A stretch of DNA of 64,000 nt from the NCBI GenBank assembly GCA_026874595.1, contig CM049311.1, forward strand, positions 17,319,676 to 17,383,675, written 5' to 3'. The translations under genes and the position numbers were made by a program. Below the pieces are notes generated by a model. It was not told the origin of the DNA. It did not search any database and worked only from the letters and a program-made list of their open reading frames with translations. The stretch comes from Sipunculus nudus. Lineage: Eukaryota; Annelida; Sipuncula; Golfingiida; Sipunculidae. Below, in pieces: positions 1 to 11,108 of this stretch (position 1 is its first letter; each line of letters begins with the position of its first letter).

Positions 1-105
1 TTTTAAAATTAAATTATCAGATAAGTGTACTTAATTTTATAATAATTAAGGTCAGGGTACATTTTGTAACAATATCACTGAGATAGAATTTCTACTTTTT
101 CACAG

Positions 106-317
106 GTGTTTCAGAGAACTTATATGTTCAGCGGTGGCAGCTTTGACTGTATACCCCTTGGGGGCGCTGCAATTCATTCCAATATACCACCTTCTTCATG
201 ACACCTACAAAGTGCCCACTGCTGTGACCTTGTACATGTTCTTTGGACTGTACTGTCTGTTAATCTGGACTGGGGACAGAAACCCTGATCCCAAGGCAAG
301 GACCAGAATGGGCAAAG
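106..317 (+). CDS. membrane protein, visible exon 1
   Basis: Starts after the acceptor cacag at 101-105. The frame opens with one base carried over, then Cys-Phe-Arg-Glu. It contains two closely spaced hydrophobic stretches and ends at AAAG|GTAC with one base of the next codon. The GTG at 134 is internal and not a start. Confidence 0.75.
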
Positions 318-2554
318 GTACAAATTTTATATACTTGTATGTATATGTATTCCCCATGAATAAAGAAAAAATTATATTTGAACAGTTATAGCAATCAGTA
401 GAATGGATACGCACGTTTCATATGTTATATATAGAAATGCTATATTTAGAAAGTTTACATGAAAGTTTGAATTTAATATATTTTTTTTTTTCACTGAACA
501 TTATCATTATGGCTCTTGCTTTTCAGTTTATTAAATGATCTTTTCTTTAAATGAACCATCTTATCCTTCTGAGTTCATCGTTAAAACATGTCAATTCAAA
601 GAATAAAACAAAAATGTATTTATCAGGTAATATTTTTTTTACATTACAATTGTGTAAATATTTATGATAGCATTAAAAGAGGTCTTTGTACTGAATGGGC
701 AATATTTAATCGATCATTAAAGTTTCTGTTGTTTAAGTAATCTAACCCGTTTTATCCTGGACAGTCGAGGGGTAAAACGCTCGGCTCTTTCAGGGTTTGA
801 TCCCTGGTGTGACAATGAGAGTTGGTTGTAGTTGCCCGTCCAATGCCGGTGGTTTTCTCCGGGTTCTCCGGTTTCCTCCACCCTACAGACTACCGAACGC
901 CATCATTTGAGCCGCGGAGAGTGAATTGATTAGTTTAATAACTATTTGTACAAACCATGTAAATAAATAAGTTTATATGAAATATGAAATACATTGGTTA
1001 TAGCCCAATGAAACGTAAGGCAAGCCGTGAGGTTTGTGAGGCTTGTGTCAAATGGTAGGCGAGCCGTTTAGGCGAGCCTGCCATGATTGACACAAGCCAT
1101 GCAAATCTCATGATTTGCATTACATTTCATTGGGCTATAACTGATTTGTCCCACATGCCCAGCCTTCCGGTCGAAGGTCACCCTTTTCACTTTTTGTTGT
1201 CACGCACCGCATTCGCTCTATTTCAGAATGTCAAACATGAATTTTTGTTTGTTCGGGATCCAGGAAGGTGGAGTTACTATGTAAATGAGAATAAATCAGT
1301 TCTCTGCCTTATTTGAAAAGTCGTATGCAACTTGACTAGTCGCTTTTTCATGACCTTCTGACGCAAGCACATTTGAACGTACAGTTAGAACAAAGGAAAA
1401 TACGCCGCATGTGGGACAACGTTGTGTTGCTTTAATAGTAGTATAATATCATTGTTTCATACAAGATATTACAATTAACAAAATGTATGAGCTTTTACAG
1501 ACGAGACTCATATTTTACAGGGTTTTTGGATGAATGTGGTATTGCAGTTCTTCTCTTCTTCTCAACATTCCCGTTGGTTCTTGCCCTCTTCAGACCTGAA
1601 GACATAAGGTCTGTTGGGCTTCATGAGCCTACAGGTGACTGTAAGACAATGACGCCAATACAGACAGTGTCAGGGAAGGTGTGTATTAGCATGACATATG
1701 AGAATATTTTGTTATCGATTTTCATGTGGTAAAAGATTACCTCCTTTTTGCGAAATATTACCAGGAAGGTGGAAATATGGACTGTTAGCGTCTTGTTGCA
1801 ATCATCCTGTCATGTCTAGATTCCTTCTTGAACCTTGTTGTTGTTAAATGTTAACTATGCTGTCAAATGGGAATGTCCTTTTGCCACTGTGTTTGTCACA
1901 TGCATTCTTTTTATATCAGTTATTTCCTGCAAGAAAATTGCAGATGTCTGATAATCCGTGTCATTGACAATTTATCATTGTATTGAAATTAAATTGTTGA
2001 TTGAATTAACTGTTTGTTAGGGAAATCTGACTCAATGCTGGTCGAGATTAATGGCATTATGTCAGTACTTCACAAATAATTAAAAATTCCAGAGCTTTGT
2101 AAATGACTGGAGTTATGAAAAAGTTTTAAATATTCAAAAAACATTTTTAAAACACTTAATGGCATAACCCGTTTCTCATATTCCAAAATAACATTCACCA
2201 TATTCCCCTTTGGATCATATTTAATTGTTTGTAATTCTTTAATTAAAATTTGAAAAGTTTAAATAGGTCATTTGGATTTTGTTTCAGATTTTATACCGCC
2301 GGGCATTCCTTTGTACAACAGACTACGATGAGGGATACTTTGACTGGCATTGCCTTCCAGGTGGAAACCCCCCCAAGAAGGGCTTGGACTGGTATACACA
2401 GTGTGGCACACCTTACAAGAACTTCCTTGAATATACGCTTGTTGTAGGGTCAGCAAGTCTTTTTGGTCTCTATGTATTCATGCAGTTTCTAGGCTACTCT
2501 GGAAAGTCTCCCCAGACAACAAATAATAAAGAAAACAAACAAAAGCGTGCATAG
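106..2554 (+). CDS. 3' part of a multi-pass membrane protein gene (three exons)
   Basis: Three exons join in frame: 106-317 (acceptor cacag, donor AAAG|GTAC, ends phase 1), 1521-1678 (acceptor tattttacag, donor GGAAG|GTGTGT, ends phase 0) and 2288-2554 (acceptor gtttcag, ends at TAG). The joined C-terminal stretch of about 211 residues has hydrophobic segments in each exon (around ALQFIPIYHLL and YMFFGLYCLL; IAVLLFFSTFPLVLALF; TLVVGSASLFGLYVFMQFL), so it is a polytopic membrane protein. A Cys-rich loop lies between the last two segments (FLCTTDYDEGYFDWHC, WYTQCGTPY). The tail is short and basic. The start of the gene lies upstream of the window. All frames are open and splice sites canonical, so this looks like a functional conserved gene. 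I do not recognise the family and give no function. The first visible intron (318-1520) holds a SINE and a palindromic repeat. Confidence 0.8.
755..975 (+). repeat. tRNA-derived SINE-like element
   Basis: The 5' part resembles a tRNA gene: an A-box-like stretch around 768-785 and a B-box-like GGGTTTGATCCCTGG near 794-810. It is followed by a body with GGTGGTTTTCTCCGGG and CTCCGGTTTCCTCCACC, wording typical of SINE bodies in marine invertebrates. The 3' end runs into a short aaataaataa tail. The element lies in an intron of the membrane protein gene. Confidence 0.6.
998..1140. repeat. palindromic (foldback) repeat
   Basis: Outer arms TTATAGCCCAATGAAA (998-1013) and its exact reverse complement (1125-1140) enclose an inner inverted pair, GGCTTGTGTCAA near 1041 and TTGACACAAGCC near 1088, plus a small hairpin GCAAAT...ATTTGC at 1101-1118. 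The whole could fold into one long stem. A further 12-bp inverted pair (1147-1158 and 1407-1418) flanks the next 250 bp. It is probably a MITE or other foldback element. Confidence 0.6.
1521..1678 (+). CDS. membrane protein, visible exon 2
   Basis: The acceptor is the AG at 1519-1520, not the AG at 1499-1500: only 1521 restores the frame left by the previous exon (Gly-Phe-Leu-Asp-Glu-Cys). It encodes a Phe/Leu-rich transmembrane segment followed by a hydrophilic stretch with one Cys. The donor is GGAAG|GTGTGT. Confidence 0.75.
2288..2554 (+). CDS. membrane protein, last exon
   Basis: Encodes the Cys/aromatic-rich loop, the last transmembrane segment and a Lys-rich C-terminus ending at TAG 2552-2554. 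Exon phase is 0, matching the previous donor. Confidence 0.8.
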   Translation: MLYRRAFLCTTDYDEGYFDWHCLPGGNPPKKGLDWYTQCGTPYKNFLEYTLVVGSASLFGLYVFMQFLGYSGKSPQTTNNKENKQKRA

Positions 2555-2985
2555 ATTTAGATTGTACTTTACACAATATGACAGGGAACATGTACTTTAC
2601 ATACTATGAGAGGGAACTCATTTGCCAGTATATGTTTGCTTATATATTAAAGGTTAGATGAAATGCACAAGGGTTTCTGGAGAAAGCAATGCACATTTGT
2701 AAAAATGGTAATATTTAATGTGCCCTGTGCCAGTTGCATGTAAAAAAAATTAAAGTTAATCATTGCTTTGTGTGAACGAGATATTGTCCTAGAGACTCGC
2801 TCAGACTCCTCATGATCTTTGATTAAAAGAGAATAAGTAAAATTCATAAATCACTGTGACTTTTGCAGAACTTTCATTGAATGGGTACACAATAAAAGCA
2901 TCTCATGACAAAGGACAGTAACAGTATTGTTTGTATATCTGTCTCATCTTATTTTACAATAAAGTCTACCTTTGAAAATTGTGTT
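2555..2985 (+). promoter_or_regulatory. 3' UTR with polyadenylation signals
   Basis: AT-rich sequence after the stop codon. An AATAAA lies at 2958-2963, with another near 2891. GT-rich sequence (GTGTTGTTGC) follows the second signal, the usual arrangement downstream of a cleavage site. The transcript probably ends near 2980. Confidence 0.55.
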
Positions 2986-4614
2986 GTTGCTTTCTTCAAA
3001 TATCAGTTAAATATACTTTAGAGCAGTGGATATCCAGTCTTTTTCAAATGGGTCTACAGTTCAAAACAAAATCACTTAGTAGATCGGTTGATTCAATCAT
3101 ATATTTCAATGTTACGTGTTGACCATGTATCCGACATATGCTAAGGGAGCCATATGCAACAATTTAAAACCACCAAAATACTGAAAGTATGCCCGAATTG
3201 AGAACTGGACCATTTGGTTTAATTTCAATGTATCAATATGTCACGATGGTAAATTAGAATTAGTCAAACATTTTACGAAATATACATACTTTAGAAGTGC
3301 TAGTTTAAATTTGTAAAAAAAAAGCTAGAGCTTGAACAGGACTTCCGTACTGGTATTTTTTTTACCACGAAATAAGTTATTTATTCCCATTCAGATTTTT
3401 AAAAGTTATGCAAAATGCAAGTTGCAGCATCCACAACCATTAAGGGGTTGTTGATTTAAACCCAAGAAAAACAACACCTTATAAAACGCACCTTTTACAC
3501 ATTCGACAATTGTAACTCCTTTTTTTCAATAGACTTTCTTAACTGAGGTCGAGTTGCAGGACTTTTCCTGGTCACCCATTTGCCTGGTTGTTTGGTCAAA
3601 TCTTAGAAAATAGAAGAGTCGATTTCCAGGAAACTAATGACGAGACTTTTATGGAAATTTGAAGTAAGGTCAAGGCGACATCTGCTGGTCGGGTTCCTAA
3701 CTAGTTCTTACAAAATAACATGAACAATTGAGAAATTTCGCCTCATGCAGTTTATTTGATAAAACAATTGTACAACAGCTCAAAAGTGAATGAATGCTTA
3801 CAAATTTGTCAGGCATACTAATTTTTATCGTTTTATAACTTTACATAAGATTCGCTGGCTTAGCAGAAACAACACACTGAAGGGTACTTTGTTGTTATTG
3901 ATCAAAATGTTTTGGACCTTGGTCATCCTAATTTCACCTATGGTGACCTACCCTTGAATGGATGAGAAATGTTTCAGTTGTAGAACACCCCTGAATCTCT
4001 ACTGACTCCCAGTATAGTAAGTGTTAACATCCTTAAAATCAAAGTATTCACATATAGCAATTTAAAAAAAAAATTTTAGCATAGCAAAGACACCATTCCT
4101 TCCATGACGTAATTGATGATATCAGTCATACTTTCTTGTATGATCGAAGGCCCTCAATACAATATTCGAATTAGACAAGGCTGGGTCACAGTTCTTAGAC
4201 GTCTTCACACGGACGGTGAGTCGACCGAGCCACCGATTTATCAAAATCTGGCAACTAAATTTAGGCTCTAAAGGGGGTTGGGTTTTAGGACACATCACTT
4301 GCTAAAACATTGCTAGTGCTTTTTATATCAATTACACTATATCAAACAAATAACTTTACAACATGTATAAAGGTTCCTCATCAAGTTTACGCCTCGCATT
4401 CTTTATGAGCTCATGTTACTGCTTAAATTTGACCCGGCTAAATGTATTTTATCTCCTGAATGCAACACTTAATGCAGAACAATATGTATACATAAACCGT
4501 TTCATCACGCAACTGGCACGAAGGTTGTTACCGCATCTTCTACGTAACTTGTTTCTATGTATAAAATAGATTTTTAAAATATATTTACAATATCGTTTTC
4601 TCATAATTATTACA
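2986..4614. other. intergenic, no gene seen
   Basis: AT-rich sequence with short, unrelated ORFs only. I see no splice-consistent exon, RNA gene or clear repeat. Confidence 0.5.
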
Positions 4615-4616
4615 TA

Positions 4617-5335
4617 CAGCAGAGCGCCGTTTTTCCGAACGCTGAATTTTCGAAAATTCTTTTTCCGAAACTTAAAATTAGGAACCGAAAATTAATTCGT
4701 ATTTACGAAATATTTTTCAAGCATGTAAATATCTCAATTTTTTTCTCGTAAAAATGATTCAATAGGGTCTGCAACCAGGTTTTTAAGCCCAGTGGTGACC
4801 TTAATTAGTTATTTCTGGGCCGATGTTGTCGCCGGGCAAAGGTGTGAAAACTACAGCTAGATTTCCTGTACCCCCAGAAAGCGGCTGAGCAGTTCATCCG
4901 AGAGCACTGGTGTGTTATCAACCATTATCTCCTTTGTACTCAAGTATGCATAGTTCATCGGCTTGGGCTAGGATTTCAAACTAAATAACTGAGCAGTTTA
5001 CTCGTATGGACATTGGTGAGGTATCATTCATACAACGCGTGTGCTCGAACAGCTCAATATGCACGAGGCCAAAGCATGCAGGTCTGGCCATACAAATGAG
5101 CAGTTCATTCCCAAGATCAATTGTGTCATCTACTTAAACTCGATGAAATTCAGCTTATTCATCATTTCACTTTCAAGAAGAGTACTCAAACACGATTGTC
5201 TTGCTGTCACTTGTCTATGATATTGAGTCAACGAAGAGAAAACCGACCGCGTTATGCTTTGATGAAAAGCTGACAATCCTTGAGCGGCTCGACCTTAGTG
5301 ACGGGCCTGCCATCATCCAGATGTTAAAAAATTAG
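4617..5335 (+). mobile_element. decayed pogo/Tigger-type DNA transposon
   Basis: A TIR-like left end starts after a TA at 4615-4616 with CAGCAGAGCGCCGTTTTTCC, the style of pogo/Tigger termini. Further right, 5216-5332 reads in one frame with STKRKPTALCFDEKLTILER followed by LDLSDGPAIIQMLKN, which resembles the psq/CENP-B-type helix-turn-helix at the N-terminus of pogo transposases. A TAG follows at 5333. No right terminus or catalytic region was found, so the copy is truncated and inactive. Confidence 0.5.
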
Positions 5336-7150
5336 AGAACATTGTCATAAAACGAAATCATGACGTTACATATGCGACGTCAGCTAGGGTATTCAATAGG
5401 TTTAAACCTACGTTAGATCTGAAAATTATTAATTATCCATTTAAAACTTTTTAGTTTATATTATTCTAATTAATATATTTTATGTGTTATTCAGTTGTCC
5501 ATAACAAGATTTAACTTAGCACAAACATTTAATTTAGAACATTTATCGGTGTCACATGATAAATATTTTCAGCTATCTAACATGTAGTAGGTGTAGTAAT
5601 ATTCATATACTGTTTTTAGATTTCACTAAATTTGAAAAAAATCAGTTCGGTCATAGATGCTATTCGCTGACTTAATGTTCCCCCTTGAGCCCAATCTACA
5701 ATTGTGCGAACCATACTTTAATTAAAAAACACAAATACAGAGAGATAGACAGAGAGACAGACAGACAGACAGAAGATCAATGTATTCACGGTAATCCTCT
5801 GTGTGTGTGGGAGTGTGTTTGGGTATGCTGGGGGGGGGTTCCATCAGCAGCCCATCTGCTGTAATCACGGAAAACATTCCCCCAATACATGTATAATATT
5901 TATTTCGTACAAGGAAAGTACATCATTTAAGAAAAAGGTAATAAAATAAAGGAAAAAAAAAATGTAATTCAACGTAGAATCACGTAACTCAACTGTAAGA
6001 TAAGTGAAGAAAAAGTCAATGAAACCTAGGTCAAAATTTGTGCCATCCCCTAAATTCCCTAGGTCAAGGAAGATGCTTCCTATAGCCTGTTCCTCTTTAG
6101 AGATTTCTGGTGACATTACATTGCAAGACAATTTACTTATTATACACTATTTTTACATTTTTCCCATAAATAACTTAGACATTTACCAATAAACTAAACA
6201 AACCAAGTCTCATTTGTGAGCAATTAAAGAAATAAGTAAATTATTAGACCTGCACATGCATAATATCATTTAGGTAAATCTCATCTGTATCTGCAGGCTC
6301 AGAGGAAGACTTCAGGCCAATGACAACGCATTAGATGTAAGTGCATCGCATGGTAGTTTCTAGACCGCACGTAAAACCTCTGTAATAGGCATTAATTATA
6401 TAATTCATACATTTATGCTTCACGTTCCAATTGTGGCATCCATAAAAATATGACTTGAAGAGATTATTAACAATTTGTCGTGGTAGACAAAATATCGTCC
6501 TGTGCACTGATTATGTTAGAGCTTAACATAGGTAGTTTTCTTCCAAATGTTAATCCTTTTAATGACACTGAGTAAATGAAAACAGGATTAATTTATTACA
6601 AATATCATGACATGGATTCATGTCGGTTCATAATGGTTAACGACAGGTCAATGCGGTCGGTCTATATCTTATTTGTGCATGGATAGCTATGTGTGTCCCA
6701 CATGATTCAGACTACCAACGTAAAGGCGAACACTATTCAGGTTTGTATTCAAGACATTGCAGTCTATCATTCCACTGCTAGGACGGGACTTACACGCTAA
6801 CAGGCACTAGATTTGTCTTTCTTTAAATCATTGCATTTACATGAGAGAGACATTTTATATACTAGTATCTTAATTTATTTATGCAACTACTAATTTTTTA
6901 ATGGACAGATATTACACAATCATGATATACCATATTTGACACACCGCATAGCCTGTTTGTTTTAATAATTATTCTTTGTATAGACGGTCTACTGCACCGG
7001 TTATTATTTTCATTAGCACACGCGCTTTAATCAACTATGGACTTGCATGCTCAATCTATTGTTAATTCCATGTTTGGGCATTCACGGCTCATGGTCTGTT
7101 TGATACTTTCAATAAATACATAATGTAATCCAGTTCGATACTACCCTGAG
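5336..7150. other. intergenic, no gene seen; GACA-type microsatellite
   Basis: Contains a GACA/GAGA-rich simple repeat at about 5740-5773 and a GT/G-rich run at about 5798-5838. I see no supported gene. Short ORFs around 5865-6192 lie on both strands with no recognisable features. Confidence 0.5.
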
Positions 7151-7176
7151 GTTAGTGAGCTGAGCTGTCATGTTAG

Positions 7177-9454
7177 TTATCTCCTGAAGTTCATCTCCCG
7201 CCCATCCCATGACAAGTCAAGTTCTTTCAGACCCGATGGAATATCCTTCAGCAGGGACAATATGTCAGGTGCTGTGAGAAGATTCAGAGAAATTTGCAGT
7301 GTTGTGAGGTGAGAGCGTTTAAATAAGCTTGGCGGGTTTTCTATTTCAAGCATAAGCCCTTTCAGGTTATTATCGGAGATATCAAGGTGGGTTAATGAGT
7401 GCCAGTCTGGTAACCAGTGTAACAGTGACCTCGCGTCATGTCTTGTCAGATCACAGCTACATATGTTGAGCGTGGTGAGATGACGGCCTATTACTGCTGT
7501 ATGATGTTCTTTTTTCAACCATCAGTCCACACAGTTTGTTACGTGATATGTCAAGCTTTACCAGAGACCGACAGTCCGGCAATGTGACCAACAGGGACCT
7601 CACGTCACCAGGTGTTAGACGGCTGCGTGATAAATTGAGCGTGGTGAGATGACAGCGTGAAAGTGCTGTAAGACGATCTGTTCCGTCCATCAGTCCTCTC
7701 AGGCTGTTACGTGAAAAATCAAGGTGTAACAGGAAATGACAGTTTGGTAATCTATCCAACAATGACCTCACATCAGCAGATGTAAGACGGTTTCATGATA
7801 ATTTAAGTGTAGTGAAAGGACAGTTTGTTAGTGCTGTAAGACGCTCTGTTTCATCCATCAGTCCACTGAGGTCGTTACGTGTAAGATCAATGTCCGTCAA
7901 GGTGTGACAATCTGGTAACCTGTCCAGCGGTAACCTCATCGCCCGTGACGATAGCTCACAGGAACGCAATGAGAGTGCTTTTATGTTGGTACGAGGCAGG
8001 TGTTCTGTTATTTTGTCAATTACATCATTGGACAGTGACGTACATGTTATTACTAATTCCTCTAATACATGCGTCTCACATGCGTGCAATATTACCTTTT
8101 CTAAAGATGCATAAATGAAAACGATCTAAACTGTATAAAAACTGTCAGTTTTGTCAATGCAGATGTGTCGCTCTTCAAATATCTTGCATACAATGCTTCT
8201 GGGTACCTCTGACTAGTAATTACAAGTTTGACCACAGAAGGAAGCACAAGTCGAGCCTTCGGGTGCTGTGATAAGTAATTCAATTGTAGATCTACGTGTA
8301 ACTGTGACGTTTCGTCATCATCCTGGACAATTGTCTGTATTTGATTGTATATCTTTTTGCCACCAAGGACTTGCACAAACGTCAGTATCATCTCGGATTC
8401 CCTCACGGCCTGTTTAGAATCACAAAGCATCATCAACAACTGTTTCTGTTCTCTTCGGCAACGTGGACAAGCTAGTAAGCAACGAAAAACTCCTGTAGAG
8501 TCTTATGAAGGAATGAAACCATATGCTCGGCAACTGGTCTAACCTCTTGGATAAAAAATCTCAACTCCCAAGCTTCTCTTCCAATTTCGGTTATAACCTG
8601 ATTATAACGGAAACATAATTCTAGTATATCTTTTTTCATACCACAGACAGCAATTTTTCCGATTTCCATGAGATATTTGTGATACTTTCTTATAATATTT
8701 CCGATTCAGTCCTGTCCTGGTTTTTTACATATTTTTTCTCGTGTCGGCCACAGAGATATCTGACAAAGTCTTGATAAAAACCAGTGATAGTATTAGCGCG
8801 TTGTTTGGTATCTCGCCACAAAATGGCCATGAGTAAGAGAACTGCTGGGAAGTGACTTAGACGTGAGAGATATTCAGATTGATTTATTTTTAGTTTTAGT
8901 TTATTGCCTTCTTTTGTTTCCATGTAGAACTTTTCGATGAATAGTCGAGTGCCCTCATCTGAAAATCCTCGTAAACGGACCTCATTTCCAGGGGTTCCTT
9001 TCAGTGTCGGGTAGTGAAATGATCGCGGGTGTCTTGATGTAATCAAAAGATTTTTGTATTGAAGCTTTCTCCTTTGTAAAATATCAGTGATTTCTTCGGA
9101 AGTTGAATCCCTGTATTCGTCATATCCGTAAAAAATCAACAGGGTTTTACTTTCGTTGTTACATATTATTCATCTAAGATTAGTAGCATCATATTGCTTT
9201 AGTCCCAGCTGGTTCATGATGGCGTCCTGTAAAGTTTGCCTTTTCTTTATATCTCTGAGACACAGTAAGATCACCACATCAAAGGATTGCATGATAGATT
9301 GTCCCTCAGTCGATATTTCTACTTTACTTGAATTATTGGTACCAAATTTTACAAGTTTACACCAGTCCATCACTGCTTTCCTAACAAATGTTGACTTTCC
9401 CGTTCCGGCGTCACCGACCAAAAATATGTTTGCAAGTGACCATGAATGGTCTCC
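7177..9454 (-). pseudogene. NACHT, winged-helix and leucine-rich-repeat exon, broken
   Basis: One large exon after the acceptor TTTTTTGTAG. Walker A is LVGDAGTGKST (about 9421-9389) and Walker B LIFYGYDEY (about 9139-9113); a sensor-like LLITSRHPRS follows. The winged-helix end FLHKTLQEFFVAY at about 8475-8513 is the family hallmark. Downstream are at least four leucine-rich repeat pairs with the theme SLLDRLPxCxxLxxLDxSRN plus LTTLNLS. In-frame TGA codons lie at 9170 and 7793. Frame changes fall near 8690, 8450, 8102 and in a six-A run at 7510-7515. Between the lesions the protein is highly recognisable, so decay is recent. It ends at TAA 7177-7179. Confidence 0.85.
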
Positions 9455-9868
9455 CTACAAAAAAGGACAAAAGTATGCTCCATAATTGTGTATGAATATT
9501 GTTCTGCGTAAGTCATTCTCCGACTTGGAGAATCATTGATTCAGTCTTTAAAACAAAATGAAAAGGACAGTTGTTGTAATCAGTTCATTAATGGTATATT
9601 TTGATGATGATCCACATATATTTGATTAAAAATGACATGGTTTTATCCAAGCAAATTCTTGATTTAATTTATTATTTTACGATCAATATTGCATTCACCA
9701 ATTCCTCATGAAATGCTTTTACGGTTTTTTTTTTAAATGAGAGATAATAACATATTGTAAAGATCAAATTAAAAAAAAATCATGATCTAGATATAAAACT
9801 TTATAATATCATATTTACTGGCATGAAAAAACAAAAGATGATGAAAATTATCAGGTTCCACGACTCAC

Positions 9869-10071
9869 CAGTTTGAACATGTCTGTATATTCTCTGATGC
9901 GGTCTGACACGGGCAGATCATGTCGTTTGGTCCACACGATGTCCGTGTACAATTCATTCAGATCCACAGTCACATGATCATCAAACCAGCTCCACAAATT
10001 TATCTTACCATAGCGTTGAATCATGCTTGCTGCCAAGAGTTGCTTGGTCCCTGTTTTCTCTGGTTCATTTT
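9869..10071 (-). CDS. pre-NACHT exon
   Basis: 203 bp, phase 1 in and 0 out, acceptor TTTTTTAG, donor CTG|GTGAGT. It encodes TKQLLAASMIQRYGKINLWS, then FDDHVTVDLNELYTDIVW and REYTDMFKL. This resembles the segment before the P-loop in animal NACHT proteins, where a hydrophobic "hhxhhYTDhhh" strand precedes the nucleotide-binding fold. It is fully open and joins in frame to the P-loop exon. Confidence 0.7.
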
Positions 10072-10160
10072 CTAAAAAAGGTCGGAAAGTCGGCATTTAT
10101 CACGTGAAACAAAGAATACTATGTATAGCGGGAAATGTAAGTGAAATAAACAGCACTTGC

Positions 10161-10251
10161 CTCTGAATATGATACATTCATTCAATGGTATTGACACCTC
10201 ATTGCTGTTTTCTTCTGGCCTTCTTCTTCGACGTCTCTCATGGCGTCTTTT
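10161..10251 (-). CDS. basic juxtamembrane exon with a GC donor
   Basis: 91 bp, phase 0 in and 1 out. It encodes KRRHERRRRRRPEENSNEVS, a strongly basic cytosolic segment directly after the membrane helix. The donor is GAG|GCAAGT, a GC-AG intron with an otherwise perfect donor consensus. Using it joins the frame exactly to the next exon (Arg-Glu-Asn-Glu-Pro). Confidence 0.65.
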
Positions 10252-10404
10252 CTGGTAAAAAAGGGGGATATTGCACCATGTCTTCATCTGAACTGTCAGC
10301 TGGGAACACCCAAGCAACAAAAATTATAAGGATAATGAACGTTTATAATTCAGAACAAGCTCTGCCTTTTCACCTATTACTTCTACCTGATTAATGAAAC
10401 TTAC

Positions 10405-10511
10405 CGTCGTCCTCTTGACCACCACTACGACCGCACACAGAACAACCAGGAGAGCAACAATCCCTCCTACAATACCTCAAACTGTGTGCGTAGATATCCC
10501 CTGAGAATTAG
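10405..10511 (-). CDS. transmembrane exon
   Basis: 107 bp, phase 1 in and 0 out. After a short hydrophilic lead (ANSQGISTHTV) comes GIVGGIVALLVVLCAVVVVV followed by KRTT: a single transmembrane helix with a GxxxG-like start and a positive stop-transfer end. TGA at 10477-10479 sits just before the helix and would truncate the protein outside the cell. The donor ACG|GTAAGT is canonical. Confidence 0.7.
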
Positions 10512-10764
10512 CTGTAATACGTCATTATCAAACATTGTAGATGCCCGAGCATTCTTCGGTAATCAATACAAAGATGATTTTCATACCTAAATATATTAAT
10601 TCTTTATTAATGTTGAAGGTATACTAACTAATAAAAGTATTCATACTGTTTATAAAAGCCGCTTATCAGGTATTTCCCATGTTTTGTTACCCGTATAACG
10701 TATGTATATTTAAGCATTTAGAGTATATTTAAACACTTTTGCTTGTAATATTCGTATGGTTTAC

Positions 10765-10806
10765 CTGGTTTAGTTAACAGGACTGAATTTGTCAGTGTAG
10801 CTGTCC
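10765..10806 (-). CDS. short stalk exon
   Basis: 42 bp, phase 1-1, acceptor TTGTTGAAG, donor CCAG|GTAAAC. It encodes about 14 Thr/Ser/Leu/Lys-containing residues (TATLTNSVLLTKP), a plausible O-glycosylated spacer between the second lectin domain and the membrane. Support is the phase and position only. Confidence 0.45.
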
Positions 10807-10973
10807 CTTCAACAAAAGTCAACAGCAGGATGTTATGAAAAATATAAGACAATTTAGCTCCGTGTATGTTCAACAGTAAGTTAATTAAATGATACGAGAA
10901 CATCATCGAAAGAAAACTTTTTAAATTTCAGGACTTTTTATCAAAATTTGAAGGTTTTCAACATCTTTAATCC

Positions 10974-11108
10974 CGCTACATATGAAACTTGTTTTTAGTT
11001 GACATGGCTGTACACGCAGTTTCCAGTCGGATGCACTCCGGTTTAAAACAGAACAATATCCAGAATCTTTTGGTTCTTGTGTATCCCATAAGTAATAAAT
11101 TCCTCGGT
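10974..11108 (-). CDS. C-type lectin domain 2, C-terminal half
   Basis: 135 bp, phase 1-1. The acceptor TTTTCTGTAG joins the preceding Gly-Asn codons to Asp-Arg-Gly. It encodes GYCSVLNRSASDWKLRVQPC and KTSFICS, the canonical end of a C-type lectin domain. The expected donor reads G|GGATT rather than G|GT, so the splice donor appears mutated. Without it the frame runs to a stop at 10921. Confidence 0.75.

Noticed and set aside
755-820. Possible functional tRNA gene
   Set aside because: The tRNA-like part cannot be folded convincingly into a full cloverleaf by eye, and it continues into a SINE body.
9170-9172. TGA in the NACHT exon as a possible selenocysteine or recoded codon
   Set aside because: Other stops and several frameshifts occur in the same exon, so ordinary pseudogene decay is simpler.
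9156-9485. 109-codon plus-strand ORF across the P-loop region
   Set aside because: It is antisense to the NACHT P-loop exon, whose motifs are unambiguous.
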